Below the pieces are notes generated by a model. The model did no database searches, was not told the DNA's origin, and saw only the letters and a list, made by a program, of their open reading frames with translations. DNA of 63,015 bases from an uncultured Lachnospiraceae bacterium (GTDB taxonomy: Bacteria; Bacillota; Clostridia; Lachnospirales; Lachnospiraceae). Positions 17,719 to 28,155 of this stretch are shown one piece after another. The position numbers were made by a program, and so were the translations under genes. The first letter of the stretch is position 1. Each line of letters opens with the position of its first letter. The stretch covers positions 1 to 63,015 of the forward strand of contig CAJTXN010000016.1 of NCBI GenBank assembly GCA_910583605.1. Direction: 5' to 3'.

Positions 17719-19383
17719 ATGAAGAGCGATAATGTAAAAACAGGAGTACAGCAGGCTCCGCACCGTTCCTTATTTAATGCATTGGGAATGACAAAAGAAG
17801 AATTGGACAGACCGTTGGTTGGTATTGTCAGCTCATATAATGAAATTGTACCGGGACATATGAACATCGATAAGATTGCAAATGCGGTGAAGATGGGTGT
17901 TGCGATGGCAGGCGGCACGCCAATCATGTTTCCGGCGATTGCAGTATGTGACGGAATTGCCATGGGACATACGGGAATGAAGTATTCTCTGGTTACCAGG
18001 GATTTGATTGCCGATTCTACGGAATGTATGGCAATGGCACATCAGTTTGATGCACTGGTTATGATACCAAACTGTGATAAAAATGTACCGGGCTTACTGA
18101 TGGCAGCGGCAAGACTGAATATTCCGACGATCTTTGTCAGCGGCGGTCCGATGCTGGCCGGAAAGGTGAAAGGCTGTAAGACATCATTATCCAGTATGTT
18201 TGAGGCCGTAGGGTCTTATGCTGCCGGAACCATGACACTGGAAGATGTGGAAGAATTTGAAGAAAAAGCATGTCCGACCTGTGGTTCCTGCTCCGGTATG
18301 TATACTGCCAACAGTATGAACTGCCTGACGGAAGCATTGGGAATGGCCTTAAAAGGCAACGGAACCATTCCTGCAGTTTATTCCGAAAGAATCAAACTGG
18401 CAAAACATGCAGGCATGAAAGTAATGGAATTACTGGAACGCAATATCAGACCGAGGGATATTATGACGGAAAAAGCATTTATGAATGCTTTGACGGTGGA
18501 TATGGCATTGGGATGCAGTACCAACAGTATGCTCCATCTGCCGGCAATTGCCCATGAGGCAGGCGTGGATTTGAATCTGGATATTGCCAATGAAATCAGT
18601 TCCAGAACGCCGAATCTCTGTCATCTGGCACCGGCAGGACATACCTATATTGAAGAGCTGAATGAGGCAGGCGGTGTATATGCCGTTATGAATGAATTAA
18701 ATAAAAAAGGACTGTTAAATACCGATTTAATCACGGCTACAGGTAAAACGGTAGGAGAAAACATTGAAAACTGTATTAATAAAAATCCGGAAGTTATCCG
18801 TCCGGTTGAGAATCCATACAGTGAAGTTGGCGGAATTGCGGTACTCCGGGGAAATCTTGCGCCGGACAGCTGCGTAGTAAAGCGTTCGGCAGTGGTTCCT
18901 GAAATGTTAAAACACGAAGGACCGGCCAGGGTTTTTGATTGTGAGGAAGATGCAATCGAGGCGATTAAAGGCGGCAAAATTGTAGCAGGTGATGTAGTTG
19001 TTATCCGTTATGAAGGACCAAAGGGAGGTCCGGGAATGCGTGAGATGTTAAATCCTACATCAGCAATAGCAGGAATGGGCTTAGGTTCCAGTGTGGCACT
19101 GATCACGGACGGCCGTTTTTCAGGGGCTTCCAGGGGTGCTTCCATCGGACATGTGTCACCGGAGGCGGCCGTTGGCGGTCCGATTGCGTTGGTTGAAGAA
19201 GGAGATATCATTCAGATTGATATCAATGCCAATAAGATTACGCTGAACGTATCCGATGAAGAGCTGGCAGAGAGAAAGGCAAAATGGCAGCCTAGAGAGC
19301 CGAAGGTAACAAACGGTTATCTGGCAAGATATGCTTCTATGGTAACTTCTGCTAATACGGGAGCGATTTTAAAATCAAATTAG
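17719..19383 (+). CDS. ilvD: dihydroxy-acid dehydratase
   Basis: 554 residues. It dehydrates 2,3-dihydroxy-isovalerate and -methylvalerate to the 2-oxo acids of valine and isoleucine. Iron-sulfur ligands are visible in NCDKNVPG and CPTCGSCSGMYTANSMNC; the family motifs GGPKGGPGM-like (YEGPKGGPGMREM) and ITDGRFSGASRG are intact. It starts 62 bp after leuB behind GGAAAGG, and ilvB follows after 35 bp. Confidence 0.97.
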   Translation: MKSDNVKTGVQQAPHRSLFNALGMTKEELDRPLVGIVSSYNEIVPGHMNIDKIANAVKMGVAMAGGTPIMFPAIAVCDGIAMGHTGMKYSLVTRDLIADSTECMAMAHQFDALVMIPNCDKNVPGLLMAAARLNIPTIFVSGGPMLAGKVKGCKTSLSSMFEAVGSYAAGTMTLEDVEEFEEKACPTCGSCSGMYTANSMNCLTEALGMALKGNGTIPAVYSERIKLAKHAGMKVMELLERNIRPRDIMTEKAFMNALTVDMALGCSTNSMLHLPAIAHEAGVDLNLDIANEISSRTPNLCHLAPAGHTYIEELNEAGGVYAVMNELNKKGLLNTDLITATGKTVGENIENCINKNPEVIRPVENPYSEVGGIAVLRGNLAPDSCVVKRSAVVPEMLKHEGPARVFDCEEDAIEAIKGGKIVAGDVVVIRYEGPKGGPGMREMLNPTSAIAGMGLGSSVALITDGRFSGASRGASIGHVSPEAAVGGPIALVEEGDIIQIDINANKITLNVSDEELAERKAKWQPREPKVTNGYLARYASMVTSANTGAILKSN

Positions 19384-19418
19384 GAACAGGCAATGCTGAA
19401 TGAAGAAAGGAAAGTACT

Positions 19419-21110
19419 ATGCAGTTAACGGGTTCACAGATTATTATTGAATGTTTAAAAGAACAGGGCGTGGATACTGTATTCGGATATCCGGGCGGAG
19501 CCATTTTAAACGTATATGATGAATTGTATAAGCATTCAGATGAGATAACACATTACTTAACTTCCCATGAACAGGGTGCTGCTCATGCAGCGGACGGTTA
19601 TGCGCGCTCCACCGGAAAAGTAGGTGTATGCATGGCTACGTCGGGTCCGGGTGCGACAAACCTGGTGACCGGGATTGCAACCGCATATATGGATTCCGTT
19701 CCAATGGTGATTATTACTGCAAACGTTGCGAAATCATTACTGGGGAAGGATTCATTTCAGGAGGTAGACATTGTAGGAGTTACAATGCCAATTACAAAGC
19801 ATAATTATATTGTACAGGATGTTGAGGAACTGGCAGAGACACTGAGAAAAGCTTTTTATGTGGCAAAATCGGGACGTCCCGGGCCGGTTCTGGTAGATGT
19901 TACCAAGGATGCAACTGCAAATAAAGCAGAATACAGTTACAAAGAGCCAGAGAAAATAGAGCGTTCCACGGAGAATATTCAGGAAGAAGATATTGAAGCA
20001 GCATTAAAGTTAATTCATAAATGTAGGAAACCATTTATTTTTGTCGGCGGCGGTGCGGTTATATCCGAAGCTTCCGAAGAATTAATGGAATTTGCCGTAA
20101 AAATCGATGCTCCGGTCTGTGATTCTTTAATGGGAAAAGGAGCTTTTGACGGTACTCATCCGTTATATACCGGAATGTTGGGAATGCATGGAACAAAAGC
20201 TTCTAATTTCGGTGTTACGGAATGTGATTTACTGATTGCTGTCGGCGCCAGATTTAGTGACCGTGTGATTGGAAATGCAAAGAAGTTTGCAAAAAATGCC
20301 AAGGTACTTCATATTGATGTGGATGCGGCAGAAATTAATAAAAATATAAGAACTACCGCAAGTGTTATCGGAGATGCCAAAGAAGTCCTGAAACGGTTAA
20401 ACGCAAAGCTGGAGGCGAAGAAGAGACCGGAGTGGATTTCTCATATCAATGAACTGAAATCTTCTTATCCTCTTACCTATGTGGCAAATCAGCTGAACGG
20501 ACCTTATTTGATACAAAAGCTTTATGAAATAACAAAAGGTGATGCGATTATAACCACGGAAGTTGGCCAGCATCAGATGTGGGCGGCACAGTTTTACCGG
20601 TATTCCAAACCGCGGACCCTGATTACTTCAGGAGGAGCAGGAACCATGGGGTATGGTCTTGGAGCCTGTATCGGAACGAAAGTGGCAAATAAGGATAAGG
20701 TGGTAGTTAATATTGCCGGAGACGGATGTTTCCGAATGAATATGAATGAGATTGCCACGGCTGCCAGATATAATATCCCGATCATTGAAATCATTTTAAA
20801 TAATCATGTGCTGGGAATGGTCAGACAATGGCAGACCTTATTCTACGGCAAGCGTTATTCCCAAACCACGCTGAATGACCAGATGGATTATGTGAAAGTG
20901 GCAGAGGCGATGGGGGCCAAAGCATACAGAATTACAAAAATGGAAGAAGTGGAACCGGTGCTTAGAGAAGCCGTTGCACTGAATATACCGGTTGTCATTG
21001 ACTGTCAGATTGGCAGCGATGATAAAGTATTTCCAATGGTTGCACCGAATGCACCGATCAGTGAGGCGTTTAGCGAAGAAGATTTAGCGGCTAAAGGTCT
21101 TGACTGTTAA
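19419..21110 (+). CDS. ilvB: acetolactate synthase large subunit
   Basis: 563 residues. This thiamine-diphosphate enzyme condenses pyruvate units in the first common step of valine and leucine synthesis. The catalytic Glu lies in TSHEQGAAHAADGYAR; the FAD-site region (GKDSFQEVDI) and the TPP motif starting GDGCFRMNMNEIA and ending ILNN are present. No ilvN regulatory subunit gene is adjacent. GAAAGGAAAG precedes the ATG. It closes the leuB-ilvD-ilvB set; serC begins 58 bp downstream. Confidence 0.95.
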   Translation: MQLTGSQIIIECLKEQGVDTVFGYPGGAILNVYDELYKHSDEITHYLTSHEQGAAHAADGYARSTGKVGVCMATSGPGATNLVTGIATAYMDSVPMVIITANVAKSLLGKDSFQEVDIVGVTMPITKHNYIVQDVEELAETLRKAFYVAKSGRPGPVLVDVTKDATANKAEYSYKEPEKIERSTENIQEEDIEAALKLIHKCRKPFIFVGGGAVISEASEELMEFAVKIDAPVCDSLMGKGAFDGTHPLYTGMLGMHGTKASNFGVTECDLLIAVGARFSDRVIGNAKKFAKNAKVLHIDVDAAEINKNIRTTASVIGDAKEVLKRLNAKLEAKKRPEWISHINELKSSYPLTYVANQLNGPYLIQKLYEITKGDAIITTEVGQHQMWAAQFYRYSKPRTLITSGGAGTMGYGLGACIGTKVANKDKVVVNIAGDGCFRMNMNEIATAARYNIPIIEIILNNHVLGMVRQWQTLFYGKRYSQTTLNDQMDYVKVAEAMGAKAYRITKMEEVEPVLREAVALNIPVVIDCQIGSDDKVFPMVAPNAPISEAFSEEDLAAKGLDC

Positions 21111-21168
21111 TACTAACAGTTGTAAAATAAAAAAGTTATGAAGGTCTACACTAAAGGAGGATATAGAA

Positions 21169-22251
21169 GTGAGCAGAGTTTACAATTTTTCGGCTGGGCC
21201 GGCTGTATTACCGGAAGAGGTATTGCAGGAGTTAGCGGATGAAATGATGGATTATAACGGAACAGGGATGTCTGTTATGGAGATGAGCCATCGTTCCAAA
21301 GCATATCAGGAGATCATCGATACTGCAGAGCAGGATATCAGGGATTTGATGAATATACCGGACAATTATAAGGTATTGTTTCTTCAGGGCGGCGCTTCCC
21401 AGCAGTTTGCCATGATTCCGATGAACCTTATGAAAAACGGCGTGGCAGATTATATCGTTACCGGACAGTGGGCAAAGAAGGCATATCAGGAAGCCTGCAA
21501 ATACGGTAAGGCAAATAAAATCGCATCTTCTGAGGATAAAACATTCTCCTACATTCCGGATTGTTCTGACCTTCCGATTAGTGAGGACGCAGATTATGTA
21601 TACATATGCGAGAATAATACAATTTATGGAACAAAATATAAAACGCTTCCAAATACAAAGGGTAAGATACTGGTTTCCGATGTATCGTCTTGTTTCTTAT
21701 CTGAGCCGGTAGATGTTTCCAAATATGGAATTATCTACGGTGGTGTTCAGAAGAATATCGGACCGGCAGGTGTGGTAATCGTTATTATCCGTGAAGATCT
21801 GATTACGGAAGATGTATTGCCGGGAACTCCGACCATGCTCCAGTATAAGACCCATTCGGATAATGGCTCCATGTACAATACTCCGCCGGCATATGGCATT
21901 TATGTATGCGGAAAGGTATTTAAGTGGTTGAAGAAGATGGGCGGTCTGGAAGCCATGAAGAAACATAACGAGGAAAAGGCAAAGATTTTATATGATTTCC
22001 TTGATGAGAGCAAATTGTTCAAAGGAACCGTTGTGAAGGAAGACCGTTCTCTGATGAATGTTCCGTTTGTAACAGGCAATGAAGAATTAGATGCCAAGTT
22101 TGTAAAAGAAGCAAAAGCGGCAGGTTTTGAAAACCTTAAGGGACACAGAACCGTTGGCGGTATGAGAGCAAGTATTTATAATGCAATGCCGAAGGAAGGC
22201 GTACAGAAGCTTGTAGAATTTATGAAGAAATTTGAAGCTGAGAATATGTAA
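21169..22251 (+). CDS. serC: phosphoserine aminotransferase
   Basis: 360 residues. This PLP enzyme converts 3-phosphohydroxypyruvate plus glutamate to phosphoserine. The N-terminal YNFSAGPAVLPEEVL and the Lys in YGGVQKNIGPAG (Schiff base) are diagnostic. It starts with GTG, 10 nt after an AAAGGAGG site. serA follows 94 bp downstream, separated by a long hairpin at 22274-22309. Confidence 0.96.
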   Translation: MSRVYNFSAGPAVLPEEVLQELADEMMDYNGTGMSVMEMSHRSKAYQEIIDTAEQDIRDLMNIPDNYKVLFLQGGASQQFAMIPMNLMKNGVADYIVTGQWAKKAYQEACKYGKANKIASSEDKTFSYIPDCSDLPISEDADYVYICENNTIYGTKYKTLPNTKGKILVSDVSSCFLSEPVDVSKYGIIYGGVQKNIGPAGVVIVIIREDLITEDVLPGTPTMLQYKTHSDNGSMYNTPPAYGIYVCGKVFKWLKKMGGLEAMKKHNEEKAKILYDFLDESKLFKGTVVKEDRSLMNVPFVTGNEELDAKFVKEAKAAGFENLKGHRTVGGMRASIYNAMPKEGVQKLVEFMKKFEAENM

Positions 22252-22273
22252 TAAAAATAAATCATATATCTTT

Positions 22274-22309
22274 CAGGCAAATATGGTTATAGATAACTAT
22301 ATTTGCCTG
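22274..22309 (+). promoter_or_regulatory. long hairpin between serC and serA
   Basis: CAGGCAAATAT (22274-22284) pairs perfectly with ATATTTGCCTG (22299-22309), and inside it GTTAT pairs with ATAAC, giving a nearly continuous 16-bp stem. No T-run follows, so it is not a standard terminator. It may be an RNA processing or stability element. Confidence 0.6.
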
Positions 22310-22345
22310 TGGACATATCAGACAGAAAGAAAGGTTTGAAAAGAA

Positions 22346-23509
22346 ATGACAAAGATTAATTGCTTAAATCCAATTGCCGCTGTTGGTTTGGATTTATTTG
22401 ACGATAAGTATGAAACCGTAGATAATTTTGCAGAGGCCGATGCCGTGCTGGTCAGAAGTGCAGCCATGCATGATTTGGAGCTTCCGTCTTCATTAAAAGC
22501 TATTGCCAGAGCCGGTGCCGGTGTGAATAATATTCCATTGGAAAAATGCGCGGAGCAGGGTATTGTGGTATTTAATACACCGGGCGCCAATGCCAATGGT
22601 GTAAAGGAACTGGTAATTGCAGGAATGTTACTGGCAGCCAGAGACATTGCAGGCGGCATCGAATGGGCAAAATCTGCTAAGGATGATGCAGATGTAGCAA
22701 AGAATACGGAAAAGGAAAAGAAGAGATTTGCAGGAACGGAAATAGCCGGAAAGAAACTGGGTGTGATCGGTCTCGGAGCAATCGGTGTTAAGGTTGCCAA
22801 TGCGGCAATTTCTCTCGGTATGGAAGTATATGGATATGACCCGTACATTTCTATTGCAGGGGCATGGAATTTATCCAGAAGCGTTAAGCATATTGCTACA
22901 ACGGAAGAGATTTTTAAAGAGTGTGATTATATTACCCTTCATGTTCCGTTGCTGGACAGCACAAAGGGAATGGTTAATAAAGAAGCCTTTGATATGATGA
23001 AGGATGGTGTCGTAATCCTGAATTATGCCAGAGATATACTTGTAGATGAAGAAGCAATGGCGGAAGCATTGAAATCCGGCAAGGTAAAGAGATATATGAC
23101 AGATTTCCCGAATCCGTTATCCGTAAATATGGAAGGAGCCATTGTTACTCCTCATATCGGTGCGTCCACAGAGGAATCCGAAGATAACTGTGCAGTAATG
23201 GCTGTCAATGAGATTATGGATTTCATGGAAAATGGTAACATTAAGAATTCCGTAAATTATCCGGCTTGTGATATGGGTGTATGTGATAAGGCTGCCCGTG
23301 TGACAATCTGCCACAAGAACATACCGAATATGATCAGTCAGTTTACTACTGCGTTTGCAGGTGAAAACATTAATATTTCGGATATGACAAATAAGAGCAG
23401 AGGCGATTATTCTTATACAATGCTGGATTTGGACTCTGCAGCTTCTGAATCGGTTGTTAAGAAAATTGAAGCGATTGATGGTGTAATCAGGGTTCGGATT
23501 GTGAAATAA
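22346..23509 (+). CDS. serA: D-3-phosphoglycerate dehydrogenase
   Basis: 387 residues. It oxidises 3-phosphoglycerate to 3-phosphohydroxypyruvate with NAD, the first step of serine synthesis. Motifs: ARAGAGVNNIPLE, nucleotide-binding VIGLGAIGVKVANAA, VPLLDSTKGMVNKEA and TPHIGASTEESEDNCA. The last 75 residues (ARVTICHKNIPNMISQFTTA) are an ACT domain, which may bind an amino acid for feedback control. It is the short type without the extra intervening domain. GAAAGG precedes the ATG. Confidence 0.95.
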   Translation: MTKINCLNPIAAVGLDLFDDKYETVDNFAEADAVLVRSAAMHDLELPSSLKAIARAGAGVNNIPLEKCAEQGIVVFNTPGANANGVKELVIAGMLLAARDIAGGIEWAKSAKDDADVAKNTEKEKKRFAGTEIAGKKLGVIGLGAIGVKVANAAISLGMEVYGYDPYISIAGAWNLSRSVKHIATTEEIFKECDYITLHVPLLDSTKGMVNKEAFDMMKDGVVILNYARDILVDEEAMAEALKSGKVKRYMTDFPNPLSVNMEGAIVTPHIGASTEESEDNCAVMAVNEIMDFMENGNIKNSVNYPACDMGVCDKAARVTICHKNIPNMISQFTTAFAGENINISDMTNKSRGDYSYTMLDLDSAASESVVKKIEAIDGVIRVRIVK

Positions 23510-23528
23510 GACGTAAACAGGAAAAGAG

Positions 23529-23574
23529 AACAGTCAGTAATATGGTTTTGGACTATGTTACGGGCTGTTTTTTG
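23529..23574 (+). terminator. intrinsic terminator after serA
   Basis: AACAGTCAGTAATATG pairs, with mismatches, to CTATGTTACGGGCTGTT and is followed by a T-run. Confidence 0.7.
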
Positions 23575-23609
23575 TATGACACAGAGTATGGCGGAAAATG
23601 TCAATTTAT

Positions 23610-26600
23610 ATGAAAATAAGACGAAATACAGAGTTTGAGTTGGATAAAACAGAGCAGGTTATATCTTAAAGAGTAGCACCGGATAATTATGTTCCTATTG
23701 AGAATGATGAGCAGATAAGTAGTTATTCAATTCAAAATAACAATCTGATAACAGATAAAAAAGTAGTTCTTATTCAGGATACTTTACCGTGGAGTACAAA
23801 TTCAAATGAAGAGACACTTAACAGCCTTGGCATTTCATATGATAAAGTTACTACTACGAGTTTTCTTTCCTGTGATTTATCTCAATATGCAGTAGTTATC
23901 TTTGCAAATGACCAGCAATTTTCTGCATATAGTAATTATAAGGAATTTAAAGAATATCTGGAATTATTTACAGAACTTGGTGGTGTAATTGTTTTTGGTG
24001 CGGCTGACAATGGATGGGCAAATGGTTCCTTAGTGGAAATGTTGCCGGGAAATGTTCGTAAAACCAGTAGATATGTATTAAATAATTATATTGTTGATTT
24101 TTCTCATCCGATTGTAAAGGGAAATTTGTCAGATGATGTTTTATTATTAAATGAAGATTTATATGAAACATATACGAGTCATTCTTGTTTTATTGAGTCT
24201 TCACTTCCAGCCGGAAGTAAAGTAATATTGCGTGATTCAGACAGAAATGAACCAACATTAGTAGAATATCCGCTTGGGGATGGACGGGTGATAGCATCAG
24301 GATTAACATGGGAATATAATTATTTTTATAAGAGTTTGAATCGCGATGGAAAATATAGTGACAGATTTGCAGATAAAGCTTTTGATGACCTGTTTTTATA
24401 TGCGATTAAAGTAAGTACCATAAATCAACATGACATAACACCATTAAAAAAATATTGGTTGAGTAAAACACAACATACAATTGCAGTGCTTGCTTCAGAT
24501 ACTAATCAAGGGATTAAGGGAGCAGAGGTCAGAATAGATGGAAATACATATCTAACAGATGAAAATGGACTTGCTATGATTTCGGTTGCTGATAAATTAA
24601 AGACAACTGTGGAAGTTAAAGCTGATGGATATGGTACTGCGTTATTTAAGTATACATTGCAACCACAAAAGGCACATATATTTGTTCTAAATCCGGGTAA
24701 TGGAGGTATGCGTCCATATTGTACTATGGTAGAAGAGGAATCAAGCGAATATGATTTGTACTCTGAAAAGCTATATTATATGGAAAATGAAACCACAGTA
24801 TGTAAATTATTAATTTGCGCAGACTGGCGGGGAAAAACTCCTGGTCAATTCGTACTTTATCAGGAGGGAGAATTAGGCGGTGAGAGAGGAATTTGTTTTA
24901 AACAGCAGACAGGTGTGTTTAATTTAATTCCGGGAAAAACTTTTAATCCAGGACAGCCGGTCATGTTAAAATTGATTGCATTAGATGGAACAGAATCTAT
25001 TCCCATACAGATAGGTATAATAGTAAACAAAAACTCTAAGATTGATGATAATATTGGTTCAAATGGAGATTTAATGAATCAGACTTCTTTAGTGATTGGG
25101 TCTCCACAAAGTGGTGTAATAAATGATGATAAGATAACAGCAGTATTTCCAAATAACTTTGACTTTAAAATAAGTTCTTTACCAATCAATGTAAAAGGAA
25201 TTAATAATTCCAAAGATGGTACATATACGGTTCGTATGCAGATAGGATTGGGGAATAGTAATTATTTAAAGGATGATACAAAATGGGATACTTTTAAAAA
25301 GGATTTAAAAGATGCAGCAGAGAGTACGGACAGAGCTAATCGTCTTGCCGGATTGATGCAGGCATATGATTCTCAATTAAGCGTTGGTTCTTTTTCTATT
25401 ATTAGTCAGTGGAGCCCGTATTTAAAAGGTATGGGTTATTATGAAGAAACCTATGATACAGAAGGAAATATTGTTTCTCAAAGTGGCGGAATAATAATAT
25501 GTGGTGGCGGATCATATTCGTATACTCGACAGTTTCTTGCAGGGCCTGTTCCGATTTATATTAATCTGAAAGGAGCAGTGGAATTAAGTACAACACAGGG
25601 ACTTAAGTATGGTGCTAATGGATTCGAATATGATGGTAAAATTAATTTTATTCCATCTATATCTCTCAGCGGGGGCTTAGGAATTAAAGGTGTAGCCAGT
25701 GTAGGTGTAGGTGGAGGCGCTCGTATGAATATACAAATACAACCATCTTCCAGTGCTTCAATAATATTAAATGCTTTTATAGAAGCAAGTTTAATATTTG
25801 TTTTCAATTTTAGTTATGACATTGGAGCTACAACAATACCGTTGTGGCCAACGGAAAATAGTATGAGTTATTCTTTGACAAAATATTTGAGTGAAAATGA
25901 ACCGGATGTACATCTATCCAATATAGAATATGCAGATCGGACGACAAGCTGGAATCAGTCTGTTATTGAACAAAATAAAATAATTTCTCTGCAAGATTGG
26001 ATTTTGCCGGGAACAATTCCGATACTTGAGCAGATTGATAACAAAACTATATTGATTTTTCAAACCACGGATAACAGTCGGAAACAAATAAATAGCACGG
26101 TTTTAATGTATTCTGTTTATGAAAATGGATGTTTTTCTCTGCCACAGCCTGTATATACATCAGAAAGTGCTGATTTGTTTGCATCTGTTGTAAGTTATAA
26201 TAACAATGTGTATTTGGTATGGCAAAAACAAGGAATGGTTACAGATAATCAAAGTGTTGATACAATGCTTGGTGAAGCTTAATAATATACAATCATTTCA
26301 ACTTGGTTTTACAGATATTGCTCTTTCTGTAAATCAGCTTGCTGCAAGTGATAAGATAATACTTGCAATAGGTCTTTCTAATCTTTCTGATACTTCAGTC
26401 CAAACTACAATCAGTATTATGGAAGATAATGAAGAGGGAATTGTATTGGATATGAAAAACGTTGGAACAATTGAATCAAAAGGTGAACTTCTATATTTGT
26501 ATTCTATTAATAAAGACAGCATTGATTTTTCAGATAAAAAAGCAAAACACTATTATATTAAAGCGGATACGAGTATAGAAGATTATAGTTCATTAAATAA

Positions 26601-27865
26601 TTTTAAATATATTGTTGTATATCCTGATATAGAACTAACACCTAGTAATGAAGAAATGAGAGAACTCGAATTGATAAATGTTACAGAAGTGAATATTGAA
26701 TCTCAAGATATAACACTGATTCTTTCGGATAAAGATAAGGTGACAACTGTTCTTTCAGCAGTGGTTTTTTCCAAGAAATGCAACATATCAGCAGGTAGGA
26801 TGGAGTGTTGAGAATCCGGAAATTGTATCTGTTGAGCAGGATGGAACAATTACTGGATTAACAGAAGGGAAAACAAAAGTAACGGCAAAAAGTATTGATG
26901 GTTATTATACGGATACTGTCAACGTGACTGTTTTAAAAGAAGAATCAAAAATAAATGTTACAGGTATACAACTGAACACGAATAAGATAGAGCTGGTTCA
27001 TGGAAATAGCAGATTAGACTCTTATCAATTTGTAGCAACTGTCTTTCCATTGAATGCCACAAATAAAAATATAATATGGAGTGTAGATAATAATAATATA
27101 GCAACAATCGATCAAAATGGAGTGGTTCATGCAGTAAGTCAGGGGAATACGACTGTAAGGGCGGTAACACTTGATGGAAACTTTTCAGCATCAGCGTTTG
27201 TGACAGTAAAAAATAATACTGTTCAAAATAATGTAAAAATATATTTTTCAAATAATAAGAATTGGAGTAATGTATATGCATATTGTTTTAAATCAGGAAC
27301 AAATCCGGTGAAACAAAATGCAGTATGGCCGGGGATTCCAATGACTTATAAAACGAAAAATATATATAATGAGCAGATATATGAAATTGAGATTGATGCA
27401 AATATGTATGATTATATTGTATTTAATGATGGCGATTCACAGCAGACGGTAGATATACCTATTACAGCACAAGATGGAATAGGATATTATATTACATATA
27501 ATTCCAATAATAGATATAATGTAGAAGCTTATGATTATAATGATGAGACTCAGACAATATATTTTACTGATAATTATAATTGGGGAAATGTTCATGCATA
27601 TTGTTTTACGTCAGAAGAGAATACAGTTATTGAAAATGTCTCATGGCCGGGACAGCAAATGACATATGTAAAAACTAATGGATATGGTGAAAAAATATAT
27701 GCAATTACAATTCAGAAAAATAAATATGATTATATAATTTTCAGCAATGGAAGCAGTAATAAACAAACGGTAGATATATATTTAGATGTTCCGCGAAATA
27801 CAGGATTTTATATTTCTGGAAGTGACAACAATAAATATTTTGTAACACCATATTCTTTTTCATAA
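23610..27865 (+). pseudogene. broken gene for large starch-binding surface protein
   Basis: One long protein can be read across three frames. An in-frame TAA at 23667 cuts off the first 19 codons, and no signal peptide is found upstream. The frame runs to 26282 (GATase1-like region, then a CnaB-like insert KGAEVRIDGNTYLTDENG), shifts near 26275, and shifts again at 26770 where one extra T in a T6 run (26765-26770) breaks PRNATYQQVGWSV. The last part has two Big_2 Ig-like domains and two tandem CBM26-type starch-binding modules of about 97 residues (IYFSNNKNWSNVYAYCF and IYFTDNYNWGNVHAYCF). Lower GC and looser codon use than its neighbours suggest transfer. It lies between serA and the DUF1015 gene. 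Confidence 0.8.
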
Positions 27866-27902
27866 GCTATAAAAATATATTTGCTTATAGAGTTTAGTTA
27901 GA

Positions 27903-27943
27903 AGGGCTGCTGCACTGAGTAATTAGTGAGTAGCCCTTTTTTT
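27903..27943 (+). terminator. intrinsic terminator
   Basis: AGGGCT...CACT pairs with AGTG...AGCCCT and is followed by T8. It lies 37 bp after the surface-protein stop. The rest of the 290-bp gap to 28156 is A/T-rich with no gene. Confidence 0.85.
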
Positions 27944-28155
27944 CATACATAACAAAGTCAAAATAAAAAATTTATATCAGAAACTATCCTATGTTCAGAT
28001 GATTAAAATACTGTCTGTCATTTTAACCGGAACTACTTGCATTTTCATTCAATTAATATTAGAATAATTGCGATGATTGAATTGGAATGATAAACTGAAT
28101 ATATATCACGATATCAGGCCGAAAATGAAAATAAGGAACAAAGGAGACAAACAGT

